From: Rickettsia typhi
Lineage (GTDB): Bacteria > Pseudomonadota > Alphaproteobacteria > Rickettsiales > UBA1997
DNA: 12,511 nt
Reading direction: 5' to 3'
Assembly (NCBI GenBank): GCA_945906835.1
Contig: CAMDRL010000023.1
Location: 1 to 12,511 of the forward strand
Shown: positions 1-7,335 of the stretch, piece by piece
Layout: every line of letters begins with the position of its first letter
Position numbering within the stretch: the first letter of the stretch is position 1
Translations under genes and position numbers: made by a program
The notes under the pieces: model-generated
What the model saw: the letters and a program-made list of their open reading frames with translations, nothing else
What the model was told of the DNA's origin: nothing
The model's database searches: none

Positions 1-1233
1 TTCTGCATTTTTTTTATCCACAACTAAATCTGCAATAATCTTTGCAGAACCAGCTGATAAAGTCCACCCCAATGATCCATGTCCAGAATTTATAAAAAAG
101 TTTTGATATTTTTTTACCTGACAAACTAACGGAATTGAATTTGGTCTAAAAGGTCTAAAACCAGACCAAACCAAAACCTTATTTAAATTTCCAAAATCAC
201 AAAAGCTTGCTTTAATATTTTCCGTTAAAAATCTAAGTAATTTTTTATTTTTCTTAGCTTTAGAGCCACAAATTTCAACAGTTCCTGCCGCTCTAAAAAT
301 ATTACCTATTCTACTATAAACCACTTTATTTTCAGAGTCAGTTAAAGCTAAATTTGGCGCAATAAATTCTTGATCGGCAGCAATTGAAAGACTATATCCT
401 CTCAATGGATAAATTTTTGAATGAATGCCAATTCCTTTTAAAATTTTATTGCTGAAAGCCCCCATAGCTGAAACATATTTATCAGCCACCAAAACCCCTT
501 TATTGGTATAAATACCAGTAATTTTTTTATAGTTGGTTAAAATATTTCTAATCTCAGTGTCATATTCAAAAACTACGCCATATTTTTCACGACATATTTT
601 TTCCAAAGATTTAACGAATAAAAAGCTATCACCGCTGGCATCTGCCTCATAGAAAATTCCACCAGCTAGTTTTTTTTCATCATAAAGTTTTACCAATGTT
701 GGCTCTTTTTTAACGCATTCCTCTTTAGTTAAAATTTGTGTCTTACATCCAAAAGAGCTGTGAAATTCAGCTTGCTTTATTGCCGCTTCAAAAGTTTTTT
801 CAGTTCTAAAAAAATGCAAAATTCCTTCAGATTTATAACTAAACTCTAAATCACTCTCTTCTTTTAAAATGTTAGCCAAAGCTTTTTTACTGTATCTGCC
901 AAGAGTAAATAGCTTCTTGCTATTTTCTTGATTTTTTTTATCAGCAGAATTTTTTATAAATTCCAAAAACCATTTTAAAAATTCAGCATCAAAAATATTA
1001 GAAATCGCAAAAAATGAAGATAAAGAAAATTTTGCCTTAATTATTGAATATAGAGATGATTTTGAAGCCCAAGGCTCAACATGAGAATAGCTTAATTGTC
1101 CGCCATTAGCGTAAGAGCAAGCCAGAGCTGAAGAGTTATTTCTTTCTAAAACAGTGACTTGATGACCATCGCGAGCTAAAAAATAAGCAGTTGTAACGCC
1201 AATAACACCAGAACCTAAAACTATTACTTTCAT
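1..1233 (-). CDS. dadA: D-amino acid dehydrogenase, DadA family (C-terminus cut off by window)
   Basis: FAD-dependent dehydrogenase that oxidises D-amino acids, typically D-alanine, to 2-oxo acids and passes electrons to the respiratory chain at the inner membrane. The minus-strand frame opens with ATG at 1233 and stays open for 411 codons to the window edge without a stop. The N-terminus MKVIVLGSGVIGVTTAYFLA is the dinucleotide-binding GxGxxG fold, followed by an acidic residue ending the second strand (VTVLE). Further family features are YANGGQLS and PWA near residues 41-55, a YPLRGYSL segment mid-protein, and the C-terminal SGHGSLGWTLSAGS motif that closes the FAD site. Known family members are about 410-435 residues, so only a short tail is missing. 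It diverges from addB across a repeat. No racemase gene (dadX) is visible. A related glycine/sarcosine-oxidase-type enzyme is possible but less likely. Confidence 0.87.
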   Translation of the reverse strand, partial: MKVIVLGSGVIGVTTAYFLARDGHQVTVLERNNSSALACSYANGGQLSYSHVEPWASKSSLYSIIKAKFSLSSFFAISNIFDAEFLKWFLEFIKNSADKKNQENSKKLFTLGRYSKKALANILKEESDLEFSYKSEGILHFFRTEKTFEAAIKQAEFHSSFGCKTQILTKEECVKKEPTLVKLYDEKKLAGGIFYEADASGDSFLFVKSLEKICREKYGVVFEYDTEIRNILTNYKKITGIYTNKGVLVADKYVSAMGAFSNKILKGIGIHSKIYPLRGYSLSIAADQEFIAPNLALTDSENKVVYSRIGNIFRAAGTVEICGSKAKKNKKLLRFLTENIKASFCDFGNLNKVLVWSGFRPFRPNSIPLVCQVKKYQNFFINSGHGSLGWTLSAGSAKIIADLVVDKKNAE

Positions 1234-1260
1234 CAATAAAATATTTTTTTAAGATTATAT

Positions 1261-1348
1261 TATCATTTCGAGCTCTTATCTTCATCCTAAACGAAGTGAA
1301 AGATCTATTTCAAGTTAATGAGATGTTTTAACTAAGCTCAACATGACA
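1261..1348 (-). repeat. Dispersed intergenic repeat, copy 1
   Basis: Read on the minus strand this segment begins TGTCATGTTGAGC, then has ACATCTC, a TTGAAA-AGATC core, a TTCACTTCG-AGGATGA segment and a trailing GAGCTCGAAATGA. A second copy in the opposite orientation lies at 5421-5488, with the same blocks in the same order. It fills nearly the whole interval between dadA and addB, and its last bases supply an ATG (1343) that could be mistaken for the addB start. Confidence 0.65.
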
Positions 1349-1384
1349 TTTACAAATTTTACACAAAAATTACAAGAATTTAAA

Positions 1385-4300
1385 ATGATTCACGCAGGAA
1401 ATCCCCATATATTAAACATTCCATCACAGCAGAATTTCTTTGAATCTCTTTTTGAATGGCTGATAAAAAATTTCTCTAAAGAAATTGCCAATGTCAAAAT
1501 CTTCCTACCGAATCATAGAAGTTGTAGAGAGTTCCATCAAGTCTTTTTACAAAAAACTTCAAATAAATCGCTCATCTTACCTAAAATTAGAGCAATTTCT
1601 GATATCTCTTATGAAGATTTTTTTGATTTTTTACCCAGTGATGACATTAAAAAAATTATCGATGAGCTACTAGAAATAAAAGTTATTTCTGGCATCGATC
1701 ATCTTTTTTTCTTAAGTCAAAAAATTCAAAAATTAAAACTTTTTGGCGATAATCTTGACGCTAATCAAGCTCTTAACATCGCTACTCAATTAGAAAATCT
1801 TTTTAACGAGATTGAAAGAGATGAAATTAATTTAGACATACTTAGTGAAATTGATGATTCCGATCTGTCTTTACATCGCCAAGTTACTTTAGAATTTCTA
1901 AAAAGTTTTCACATTCAAATAAAAAACTCTCTGATCAAAGATAATGTGCTTTTAGCCAGTTCTTACCAAAATTTTATTGTTAATAAATTTGTAGAATCAC
2001 TTACAAAATCTGGTTCAGAATTTCCTTTAATTATTGCTGGCTCAACTGGCAGTTTATCTGCTGGTAAGAAATTAATTAAAGCAATTTCTAAGCAGAATAA
2101 TGCCAAACAAAATAATGGTTTTGTAATTTTGCACGGATTCAACAAAGAAGCAGAAAATTTACCAGAACATCACCCGCAATTTCTGTTAAATGAATTAATA
2201 AAATTTTTAGAAATTAAGCCAGAAATAATAGAAGATATTTACAACAAAAATTCCCAATTAAGCTCACAAGATCGCTTGAATTTCATTACCACCACAATGT
2301 TGCCAAGTGAAGAAAGTTTAAAATGGCAGAATCTTAACTTACTTTTAGATGTTAAAAAAGTTATTCAAGATTTAGAGAAAAACTTTAAAATAATTGTCAC
2401 AAAAGATGAGTTAGAAGAAGCTAGAATTGTATCTATGATATTGGCAGAAGCAGTCTCTCAAAATAAAAAATGCACCGTAATTACCAATAATCCAAAGCTT
2501 TCACAACTTTTAAAATACGAGCTGAACAAGATTTCATTAAACTTTAATGATTCTAGAAATATTGGACTTTCCAACTCAAAATTAGCTAACTTCATTTTAT
2601 TAATTTTAGAATTATTAGAAAATGACTTCGCTTCATACGAGCTTTTGGCTGTTTTAAAAAACCCTTTATTTAAAAATGGCAAATATTCTATACCCATTCA
2701 ACCCAAAGAATCTGATCTACAAAAGATCCTGAAACAATTTCAAGATGATACGCAGAATGTCCCCAACTTCCTTCATCCTGAACTTGTTTCGCGATCTCTA
2801 ACTCAAATTATAAAAGATTTTGAAATTAATATTTTGCGTCAAGAACGCAGCAAGTTTGGAATCATTGGAATTGAAGAAAAGTTAAAATTATTAAATAACC
2901 CAGATTTAAGCGAGTTTTTTGCAAATTTTTACAATGATTTATCAAAGCTTATCAACCTTCCAAACTCTGTTGATATAAGCTTTTATCTAAAATCATTAAT
3001 CAGTGTAATAGAAAATTTAACCGCTAATCAATGGCAGAATTTATTAGAAAAAGAAGATGCTCAAATTGAGCTTTTTGAATTTTTTGAAAAATTAAAATTA
3101 CAAAATAATTTCATCATTGATAGTAAAAATGCTTTGCAAACTTTTAGAATTTTATTTTCACAAATTAGTTATTTTCAAAAGTCTGATAGTTTTGCTCCAA
3201 TTCAAATTCTTGCTACAATTGAAGCTCGTTTAATAAATTGTGATTTAGTGATAATTTCTTCTTTAAATGAAGGAGATTTTCCAGAAATTGAATCTGAAAA
3301 TTGGCTGGGAAAAAAGATTAAAAAAGATTTAGGGATTGATAAAAAGCTTAAAAAAGTTGGTCAAAATGCCTATGATTTTTGTAATTATTTATGCAATGAA
3401 TCTGTAGTTTTAACCCGTTCTTTGACCAAGAATGGCTCTGTTTCTATCTGCTCACCTTTTCTTTTAAAGTTTGAAACTTTATGTAAAAAGTTAGAAATAA
3501 AACTAGATTCTGGTCAAAAATATTTTGAATTATTAAAAAGATCAAATTCAGTTAAAGGGTTTAAAATAGAAAGACCGCAGCCAAAACCTGACATTAAATT
3601 TCGTCCAAAAAAATTGGCAGTAACAGATATTTCAAAACTAAGATCTGATCCTTATTCAATTTACGCTAAAAAAATTTTACAACTAAAAGAGTTACAAAAA
3701 ATAGATTTTGAACCAAGTTATGCAGAGTTTGGTAGCTTTATTCACAAGGCTTTGGAAGAGTTTATTAAAAACCCTCAAAAGCCAGAAAAGTTTTTGGAAA
3801 ATTCTTATCAAATTTTTGAAAAATATTTTATTTCAACTCAAGCTAAATTAGTTTGGTGGCCAAAATTTGAGAGTATTTTTAATGGATTTTTAGAGCAGGA
3901 ATCACAATTACAAAATTCACTTAACTACACTGAAATCCCTGTAAAATTAGTACTTAATGAAATTTTAATTAATGGAAAAATTGATCGCATAACTTTGGGT
4001 AAAGATGGCTCTGTGGCAATTTTTGATTATAAAACTGGGCAAGTTTCCAACGCTAAAGATGTAATCTTAGGAAATGATCCGCAGCTTACAATTGCAGCAT
4101 TGATGCTTGTTGAAGGCGTGATTGAAAATAGCATAAAAAATATTGATATTGGCAAAATTGACTCACTAAATTATTGGAAACTTTCAGCAAGTTCAGAAAA
4201 TGAAATTAAAGAAATTTGTAAAAAAAATGAGGAAATTGCAATTTTAATTATGGCTGCAAAGGCTGGAATTTCTAAGCTTTTTGAATATTTTACTGATGAA

Positions 4301-4387
4301 AATAATGGATATATTTCAGCTCCGAATTTACAAAATTATTTTGAGAATGAATATTGCCATTTGGCTCGGGTGAAGGAGTGGAGTTAA
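1385..4387 (+). CDS. addB: Double-strand break repair protein AddB (alphaproteobacterial type)
   Basis: AddB is the partner of the AddA helicase-nuclease. Together they resect double-strand breaks and load RecA, the role RecBCD plays in enterobacteria. Numbering from an upstream in-frame ATG at 1343 (1014 codons), visible features are: an N-terminal block NIPSQQNFFESLFEWL (25-40) and LPNHRSCREF (55-64) typical of the family; IIAGSTGSLSAGKKL (about 230-244), where helicases would have more catalytic motifs; LNEGDFPE (about 641-648); and the C-terminal RecB-like nuclease with GSFIHKALEEF (His801), GKIDRI (Asp881) and DYKTG (Asp895, Lys897). All PD-(D/E)XK residues are present, so the nuclease is probably active. 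I chose ATG 1385 (1000 residues) because the 14 residues before it, encoded from 1343, are not family-like and begin inside the dispersed repeat. Neither start has a strong ribosome site. AddA is not in the window; truA follows after 21 bases. Confidence 0.87.
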   Translation: MIHAGNPHILNIPSQQNFFESLFEWLIKNFSKEIANVKIFLPNHRSCREFHQVFLQKTSNKSLILPKIRAISDISYEDFFDFLPSDDIKKIIDELLEIKVISGIDHLFFLSQKIQKLKLFGDNLDANQALNIATQLENLFNEIERDEINLDILSEIDDSDLSLHRQVTLEFLKSFHIQIKNSLIKDNVLLASSYQNFIVNKFVESLTKSGSEFPLIIAGSTGSLSAGKKLIKAISKQNNAKQNNGFVILHGFNKEAENLPEHHPQFLLNELIKFLEIKPEIIEDIYNKNSQLSSQDRLNFITTTMLPSEESLKWQNLNLLLDVKKVIQDLEKNFKIIVTKDELEEARIVSMILAEAVSQNKKCTVITNNPKLSQLLKYELNKISLNFNDSRNIGLSNSKLANFILLILELLENDFASYELLAVLKNPLFKNGKYSIPIQPKESDLQKILKQFQDDTQNVPNFLHPELVSRSLTQIIKDFEINILRQERSKFGIIGIEEKLKLLNNPDLSEFFANFYNDLSKLINLPNSVDISFYLKSLISVIENLTANQWQNLLEKEDAQIELFEFFEKLKLQNNFIIDSKNALQTFRILFSQISYFQKSDSFAPIQILATIEARLINCDLVIISSLNEGDFPEIESENWLGKKIKKDLGIDKKLKKVGQNAYDFCNYLCNESVVLTRSLTKNGSVSICSPFLLKFETLCKKLEIKLDSGQKYFELLKRSNSVKGFKIERPQPKPDIKFRPKKLAVTDISKLRSDPYSIYAKKILQLKELQKIDFEPSYAEFGSFIHKALEEFIKNPQKPEKFLENSYQIFEKYFISTQAKLVWWPKFESIFNGFLEQESQLQNSLNYTEIPVKLVLNEILINGKIDRITLGKDGSVAIFDYKTGQVSNAKDVILGNDPQLTIAALMLVEGVIENSIKNIDIGKIDSLNYWKLSASSENEIKEICKKNEEIAILIMAAKAGISKLFEYFTDENNGYISAPNLQNYFENEYCHLARVKEWS

Positions 4388-4408
4388 CTTAATTATCAAA
4401 AACCATAA

Positions 4409-5149
4409 ATGCGCTACAAGCTAACCATCGAATATGATGGAACTAATTATTGCGGATTTCAAAAACAGCCAGATCAGCCAAATAAATCCGTCGAAGAGAT
4501 ATTGGAAAATGCAGTTTTTGAGCTCTCTAAACAAAGAATAAAAATCTTCGCCTCTGGCCGCACCGATACTGGCGTTCATGCTTTGGGACAAGTTGTACAT
4601 TTTAACTTAGATAAAGAATTTGAACCCGCCCAAATTATTTCAGGAATTAATCATTACCTACTCAAAAAAGATATTGCTGTACTTAATTGCGAAATTGTTG
4701 ATGAGAATTTTCACAGCCGCTTTAATGCCAAAACGCGCTCTTATCGCTATGTTATTGTGAATCGTCGCGCACCTCTTACTTTGCAAAAAAACCGCGCTTG
4801 GCACTTACCCAATAAGCTTGATATTGAATCTATGAAATTAGCTGCCAGTTTTTTAATTGGACTTCATGATTTCTCATCTTTTCGCGACAGTAAATGTTCT
4901 TCTAATTCATCCTTAAGAAGGATTGACAATGTTGAAATCAAAAAATTAGGTGACGAAATTCACATTGAAATAAGCGCGAAATCTTTTTTGCATCATATGG
5001 TGCGCAACATTGTTGGAACATTGACTTGGGTTGGAATTGGAAAAATTAAAGCAGAAAAAATGAAAGAAATTTTAGAAGATAAAAAGCGTACCAGCTCTGG
5101 CCCAAATGCGCCAGCCTGTGGATTATATTTTTTGGAAGTGATTTATTAG
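4409..5149 (+). CDS. truA: tRNA pseudouridine(38-40) synthase TruA
   Basis: Converts uridines 38, 39 and 40 in the anticodon arm of tRNAs to pseudouridine, in the cytoplasm. The protein has 246 residues, a normal TruA length. It starts MRYKLTIEYDGTNYCGFQKQ, the characteristic first strand. It carries the catalytic block ASGRTDTGVHALGQV with the nucleophilic Asp53, then SRFNAKTRSYRYVI (the conserved Arg/Tyr region), GLHDFSSFRD and the C-terminal FLHHMVRNIVGTL motif. The start lies 21 bases after addB on the same strand, so the two are probably cotranscribed. The match to a canonical Shine-Dalgarno sequence is poor. A perfect 11-bp hairpin with a T-run (5205-5243) ends the unit downstream, with a small repeat in between. 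Confidence 0.95.
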   Translation: MRYKLTIEYDGTNYCGFQKQPDQPNKSVEEILENAVFELSKQRIKIFASGRTDTGVHALGQVVHFNLDKEFEPAQIISGINHYLLKKDIAVLNCEIVDENFHSRFNAKTRSYRYVIVNRRAPLTLQKNRAWHLPNKLDIESMKLAASFLIGLHDFSSFRDSKCSSNSSLRRIDNVEIKKLGDEIHIEISAKSFLHHMVRNIVGTLTWVGIGKIKAEKMKEILEDKKRTSSGPNAPACGLYFLEVIY

Positions 5150-5150
5150 T

Positions 5151-5204
5151 ATTGTCATTCCCGCAAAGGCGGAAATCTGTTACATTCATCTTAAAGCAGA
5201 CAAT
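5151..5204 (+). repeat. Short palindromic repeat with attgtc/gacaat ends
   Basis: A 54-bp unit begins two bases after the truA stop and is bounded by a 6-bp terminal inverted repeat, attgtc at 5151-5156 and gacaat at 5199-5204. Its first third, TGTCATTCCCGC-AAAG-GCGGAA, is a degenerate form of the CATTCCCGC...GCGGGAAT hairpin repeat common in many proteobacterial genomes. An open frame crossing this region is judged non-coding. Confidence 0.5.
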
Positions 5205-5243
5205 AAAAAAAGCCTATTTAAAAAAATTAAAGAGGCTTTTTTT
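5205..5243. terminator. Bidirectional intrinsic terminator (truA / minus-strand RNA)
   Basis: The arms aaaaaaagcct (5205-5215) and aggcttttttt (5233-5243) are perfectly complementary over 11 bp around a 17-base loop. Because the A-run on one arm faces the T-run on the other, either strand yields a hairpin ending in seven U residues. On the plus strand it would end the addB-truA transcript. On the minus strand it would end the structured transcript at 5256-5337. Confidence 0.8.
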
Positions 5244-5297
5244 AAATAAAATTAATGTCGGGAGCCACCACCACGCAAACCCGGCGTGTATGTTCAT
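5214..5297 (-). CDS. Possible Trp-rich leader peptide (27 aa, WWW)
   Basis: A minus-strand ATG at 5297 opens a 27-codon frame beginning MNIHAGFAWWWLP, with three consecutive TGG codons at 5273-5265 and a TAG stop at 5216-5214 within the distal arm of the terminator hairpin. Tandem Trp codons before an intrinsic terminator are the hallmark of trp-operon attenuators; the Sinorhizobium meliloti TrpL peptide also has three in a row. Against this, there is no clear Shine-Dalgarno sequence, the frame runs further past the Trp codons than most leader peptides, and no trp gene follows. GTGGTGGTGG may simply be structural RNA sequence. It is included as a low-confidence candidate. Confidence 0.25.
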   Translation of the reverse strand: MNIHAGFAWWWLPTLILFKKSLFNFFK

Positions 5298-5420
5298 ATT
5301 CGTCGTAAGACTTTTTTATTCTGACATACTCCCGACAAAGCTCATCTTTTTTTATTTAAACGAATTTCACAACTGTTTTTTTCAAAAAGTTTAAAATTAT
5401 TTTTGATGTTTAACTAAACT

Positions 5421-5488
5421 TTCATGTTGAACGAAGCAAAACATCTCGTGAAGTTGAAAGAGATCATTCGCTTCTTTCAAGATGACGG
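5421..5488 (+). repeat. Dispersed intergenic repeat, copy 2
   Basis: Shares the ordered blocks TCATGTTGA, ACATCTC, TTGAAA-AGATC and TCGCTTC-AAGATGA with the minus strand of 1261-1348. The two copies are therefore inverted relative to each other and flank addB-truA. It lies between the folK stop and the structured RNA candidate. The preceding 5341-5420 is very AT-rich and shows nothing else that I can identify. Confidence 0.65.
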
Positions 5489-5510
5489 AAGAGTATAAGA
5501 ATATAAAAAG

Positions 5511-5963
5511 CTAAGATGGATATTTCCAATCAGGTTCAATCTCTTTTATAGTTTGCAAAAAGAAATCACGATTTAATAAATCGTAATGAGGAACAATTAA
5601 TTTACTGCCAATATTTATCACCAATTCTTCAATTGTTAAAATATCAATATCAATTTCACGCGGAGCCCATCTTTCGCTTTCTTTGCGACCAAGATCTTTT
5701 TCAATATTTCCAATAATTTCTAAAATTTCCTCTGGCGAAAATTTTTCCAAATCAACATTAGCGCTTACCGAAATATTAAAGAATTCTTGATTCCATTCTT
5801 CAGGCGAATTTGGCAAAAGAAGTGCGGGATTTTTGAGGATTTTTGATTTTTTAACATCAGTTAAAAACAGATTTTCTTCTAATTTTTTTACCGCTTGGTT
5901 CAAATAAAATTCTTTATCTCCTAAATTTGAACCAAGCCCAAAAATTATTCTTTTTATTAACAT
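5511..5963 (-). CDS. folK: 2-amino-4-hydroxy-6-hydroxymethyldihydropteridine diphosphokinase (HPPK)
   Basis: Transfers pyrophosphate from ATP to 6-hydroxymethyl-7,8-dihydropterin, the step before dihydropteroate synthase in folate synthesis. At 150 residues it is close to the usual 155-170. It has the N-terminal GLGSNLGD (9-16), Asn63 in FFNISV, LGR (91-93), the signature RWAPREIDIDIL (99-109) whose Asp105 and Asp107 bind the two magnesium ions, and the closing VPHYDLLNRDFF (124-135) with EIEPDW. All catalytic landmarks are present. The start follows the gmd stop by a single base, so translation is probably coupled and the two genes share a transcript, an odd functional pairing. No folP or folB is visible, and no clear terminator follows. 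Confidence 0.94.
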   Translation of the reverse strand: MLIKRIIFGLGSNLGDKEFYLNQAVKKLEENLFLTDVKKSKILKNPALLLPNSPEEWNQEFFNISVSANVDLEKFSPEEILEIIGNIEKDLGRKESERWAPREIDIDILTIEELVINIGSKLIVPHYDLLNRDFFLQTIKEIEPDWKYPS

Positions 5964-5964
5964 T

Positions 5965-6954
5965 TTATAGTTTTATTCCAACTTTTTGTAAATCAGCATC
6001 AACCATCATTTTTACAAGACCTTTGAAATCTACTTTTGGCTTCCATCCTAGTTTTTGTCTGGCTTTGGAAGAATCTCCAATTAAAAGATCAACTTCTGCA
6101 GGACGGAAATATTTTTCGCTGATTTCAACATGCTTTTTCCAATCTAATCCAGCATAACCAAAAGCTTCGTCAAGAAATTGTTTTACCGAATAAGTTTCTC
6201 CAGTTGCGATAACATAATCATCAGCTTCAGGCTGTTGTAACATTAACCACATTGCTTCCACATAATCTCCAGCAAAACCCCAATCGCGTTTTGCATCCAA
6301 ATTTCCTAAATAAAGTTTATCAGATTTTTTAGCCATAATGTCAGCCAAAGCGCGAGTAATTTTTCTAGTCACAAAAGTTTCACCTCTTCTTGGTGATTCG
6401 TGATTAAATAAAATACCGCTGCAAGCAAATATATTATAGCTTTCGCGATAATTAACAGTTAGCCAATGCGAATAAAGTTTAGCGCAAGCATAAGGGCTGC
6501 GTGGATAAAAAGGCGTAGTTTCTTTTTGGGGAATTTCTTGAACTTTTCCAAACATTTCACTGCTGGAAGCTTGGTAGAATTTAGTTTTTACATTAACTTC
6601 TCTAATTGCATCTAAAAGTCTGCAAGTACCAGTTGCATCAATATCTGCAGTATATTCGGGAATATCAAAACTAACTTTAACATGGCTTTGCGCTGCTAAA
6701 TTATAAACTTCATCTGGCACTATTCTTTCAAGTAAACGGGAGATGTTTGATGAATCAGCTAAATCGCCATAATGAAGAAAAAGTTTTTTTCCTGAAATTT
6801 CTGGATTACTGTATAAATGATCAATTCTATCAGTATTAAAGGTACTTGATCTTCTTATAATCCCGTGAACTTCATAACCTTTGGAAAGTAAAAGCTCAGT
6901 TAAATAAGATCCGTCTTGACCGGTAATTCCGGTGATTAATGCCTTTTTTGTCAT
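5965..6954 (-). CDS. gmd: GDP-mannose 4,6-dehydratase
   Basis: Converts GDP-D-mannose to GDP-4-keto-6-deoxymannose, the first step towards GDP-fucose, GDP-rhamnose or perosamine used in surface polysaccharides. It is an extended short-chain dehydrogenase with an NADP-binding GITGQDGSY (9-17), the family-typical [18 protein letters not shown] (31-48), [12 protein letters not shown] (85-96), the catalytic SSSEMFG (130-136, Ser/Glu), Tyr155 and Lys159 in [27 protein letters not shown] (182-199) and [15 protein letters not shown] (222-236). The length of 329 residues is slightly short of the 340-373 common in the family but the core is complete. Start ATG 6954 gives a native-looking N-terminus but lacks a Shine-Dalgarno sequence. 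Partner enzymes (fcl, rmd, per) are not in the window. Confidence 0.95.
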   Translation of the reverse strand: MTKKALITGITGQDGSYLTELLLSKGYEVHGIIRRSSTFNTDRIDHLYSNPEISGKKLFLHYGDLADSSNISRLLERIVPDEVYNLAAQSHVKVSFDIPEYTADIDATGTCRLLDAIREVNVKTKFYQASSSEMFGKVQEIPQKETTPFYPRSPYACAKLYSHWLTVNYRESYNIFACSGILFNHESPRRGETFVTRKITRALADIMAKKSDKLYLGNLDAKRDWGFAGDYVEAMWLMLQQPEADDYVIATGETYSVKQFLDEAFGYAGLDWKKHVEISEKYFRPAEVDLLIGDSSKARQKLGWKPKVDFKGLVKMMVDADLQKVGIKL

Positions 6955-6965
6955 TATTTGTTTGG

Positions 6966-6989
6966 AAGATATTGGTAAGAAAATATCTT
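6966..6989 (-). other. 8-bp hairpin in the gmd 5' leader
   Basis: aagatatt (6966-6973) and aatatctt (6982-6989) are perfectly complementary around an 8-base loop. The hairpin ends about 11 bases before the gmd start, where a ribosome site would be, and no Shine-Dalgarno sequence is present. It is AT-rich and weak; any effect on translation is speculative. Confidence 0.3.
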
Positions 6990-7029
6990 TTTAAGAAGTG
7001 ATGCTTGGTTATGCAAGAAAAATAATATG

Positions 7030-7035
7030 ATTATA
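7030..7035 (-). promoter_or_regulatory. Possible -10 box for gmd-folK
   Basis: On the minus strand a perfect TATAAT lies about 75 bases before the gmd start. No good -35 hexamer stands 16-18 bases further upstream. In DNA this AT-rich a TATAAT can occur by chance, so this is only the best visible candidate. Confidence 0.3.
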
Positions 7036-7064
7036 AATCAAAAATCAGATGTCTGCTAATTAAA

Positions 7065-7288
7065 TCACCTTTCTAAAAAGCTGCGCATTTGATTCACCAT
7101 CTTTTTCAAAGAGGAATTACCGCTGCTTGGATCAATCGCTTCTGGCAATTGAGTCGGGCGATTTAACTTATTAAATAAAAATAATAATTCTTATATTAAA
7201 CAGAAACTTCAAAGTTATTTTTCGCTATATCAAAAATATCTTCATCTTTGGCGCCAACAAAATCCTTTTTGACTGCTCCAAAAATCAT
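7065..7288 (-). pseudogene. Remnant of a small minus-strand gene, frameshifted
   Basis: Two minus-strand frames look protein-like in otherwise non-coding DNA. The first starts at ATG 7288, preceded five bases upstream by a GAGAGA ribosome-site-like run, and reads MIFGAVKKDFVGAKDEDIF before ending in TAA at 7198-7196 after 30 residues. The second, in another frame, runs down to TGA at 7067-7065 and contains NRPTQLPEAIDPSSGNSSL and KKMVNQMRSFLER. Its codons are more GC-rich than the surroundings and it has no start of its own. Together they suggest a roughly 75-residue protein broken by a frameshift near 7175-7198. I do not recognise the family. An intact 30-residue small protein is an alternative reading of the first part. 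Confidence 0.4.
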
Positions 7289-7335
7289 ATGTCTCTCAAA
7301 AAACTAAACCAAGTTGCCAAAAAGCAATATATAGC

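Larger units (their letters stand above)
5205..5337 (-). ncRNA. Candidate structured small RNA / orphan leader, three-way junction plus terminator
   Basis: In an AT-rich intergenic stretch, this minus-strand segment is GC-rich and folds compactly. P1 is a 9-bp closing stem, tgtcgggag (5337-5329) with ctcccgaca (5264-5256). P2 is tatgt (5328-5324) with acata (5293-5289), with an inner gtc-TTAC-gac hairpin. P3 is cacgc (5288-5284) with gcgtg (5276-5272) and a 7-base loop. P1-P2 and P2-P3 abut with no linker, and a 7-base GTGGTGG linker joins P3 to P1. Twelve bases further on, the 11-bp terminator gives a U-tract. This is leader-like architecture, but the next gene downstream, truA, runs the other way. 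An alternative CGGG/CCCG pairing (about 5283-5259) would compete with P1. I recognise no named RNA family. A plus-strand transcript could also fold, so the strand is inferred from the terminator position. No convincing promoter was found. Confidence 0.4.

Noticed and set aside
1963..2697. Minus-strand frames of 60-80 codons inside addB
   Set aside because: They are antisense shadows of a long, family-recognisable gene.
5256..5337. A tRNA or tmRNA acceptor piece, because the 9-bp closing stem spans about 82 bases
   Set aside because: There is no T-loop GTTCRA sequence, no CCA end and no cloverleaf; the fold has three stems, not four.
5152..5394. An 80-codon plus-strand frame after truA
   Set aside because: It runs through a dispersed repeat, the terminator and the folded RNA segment, has no ribosome site and resembles no protein.
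6966..6992. The gmd-leader hairpin as a plus-strand terminator, because a T-run follows it
   Set aside because: The stem is almost all A-T, and no plus-strand gene ends here; gmd lies on the other strand.
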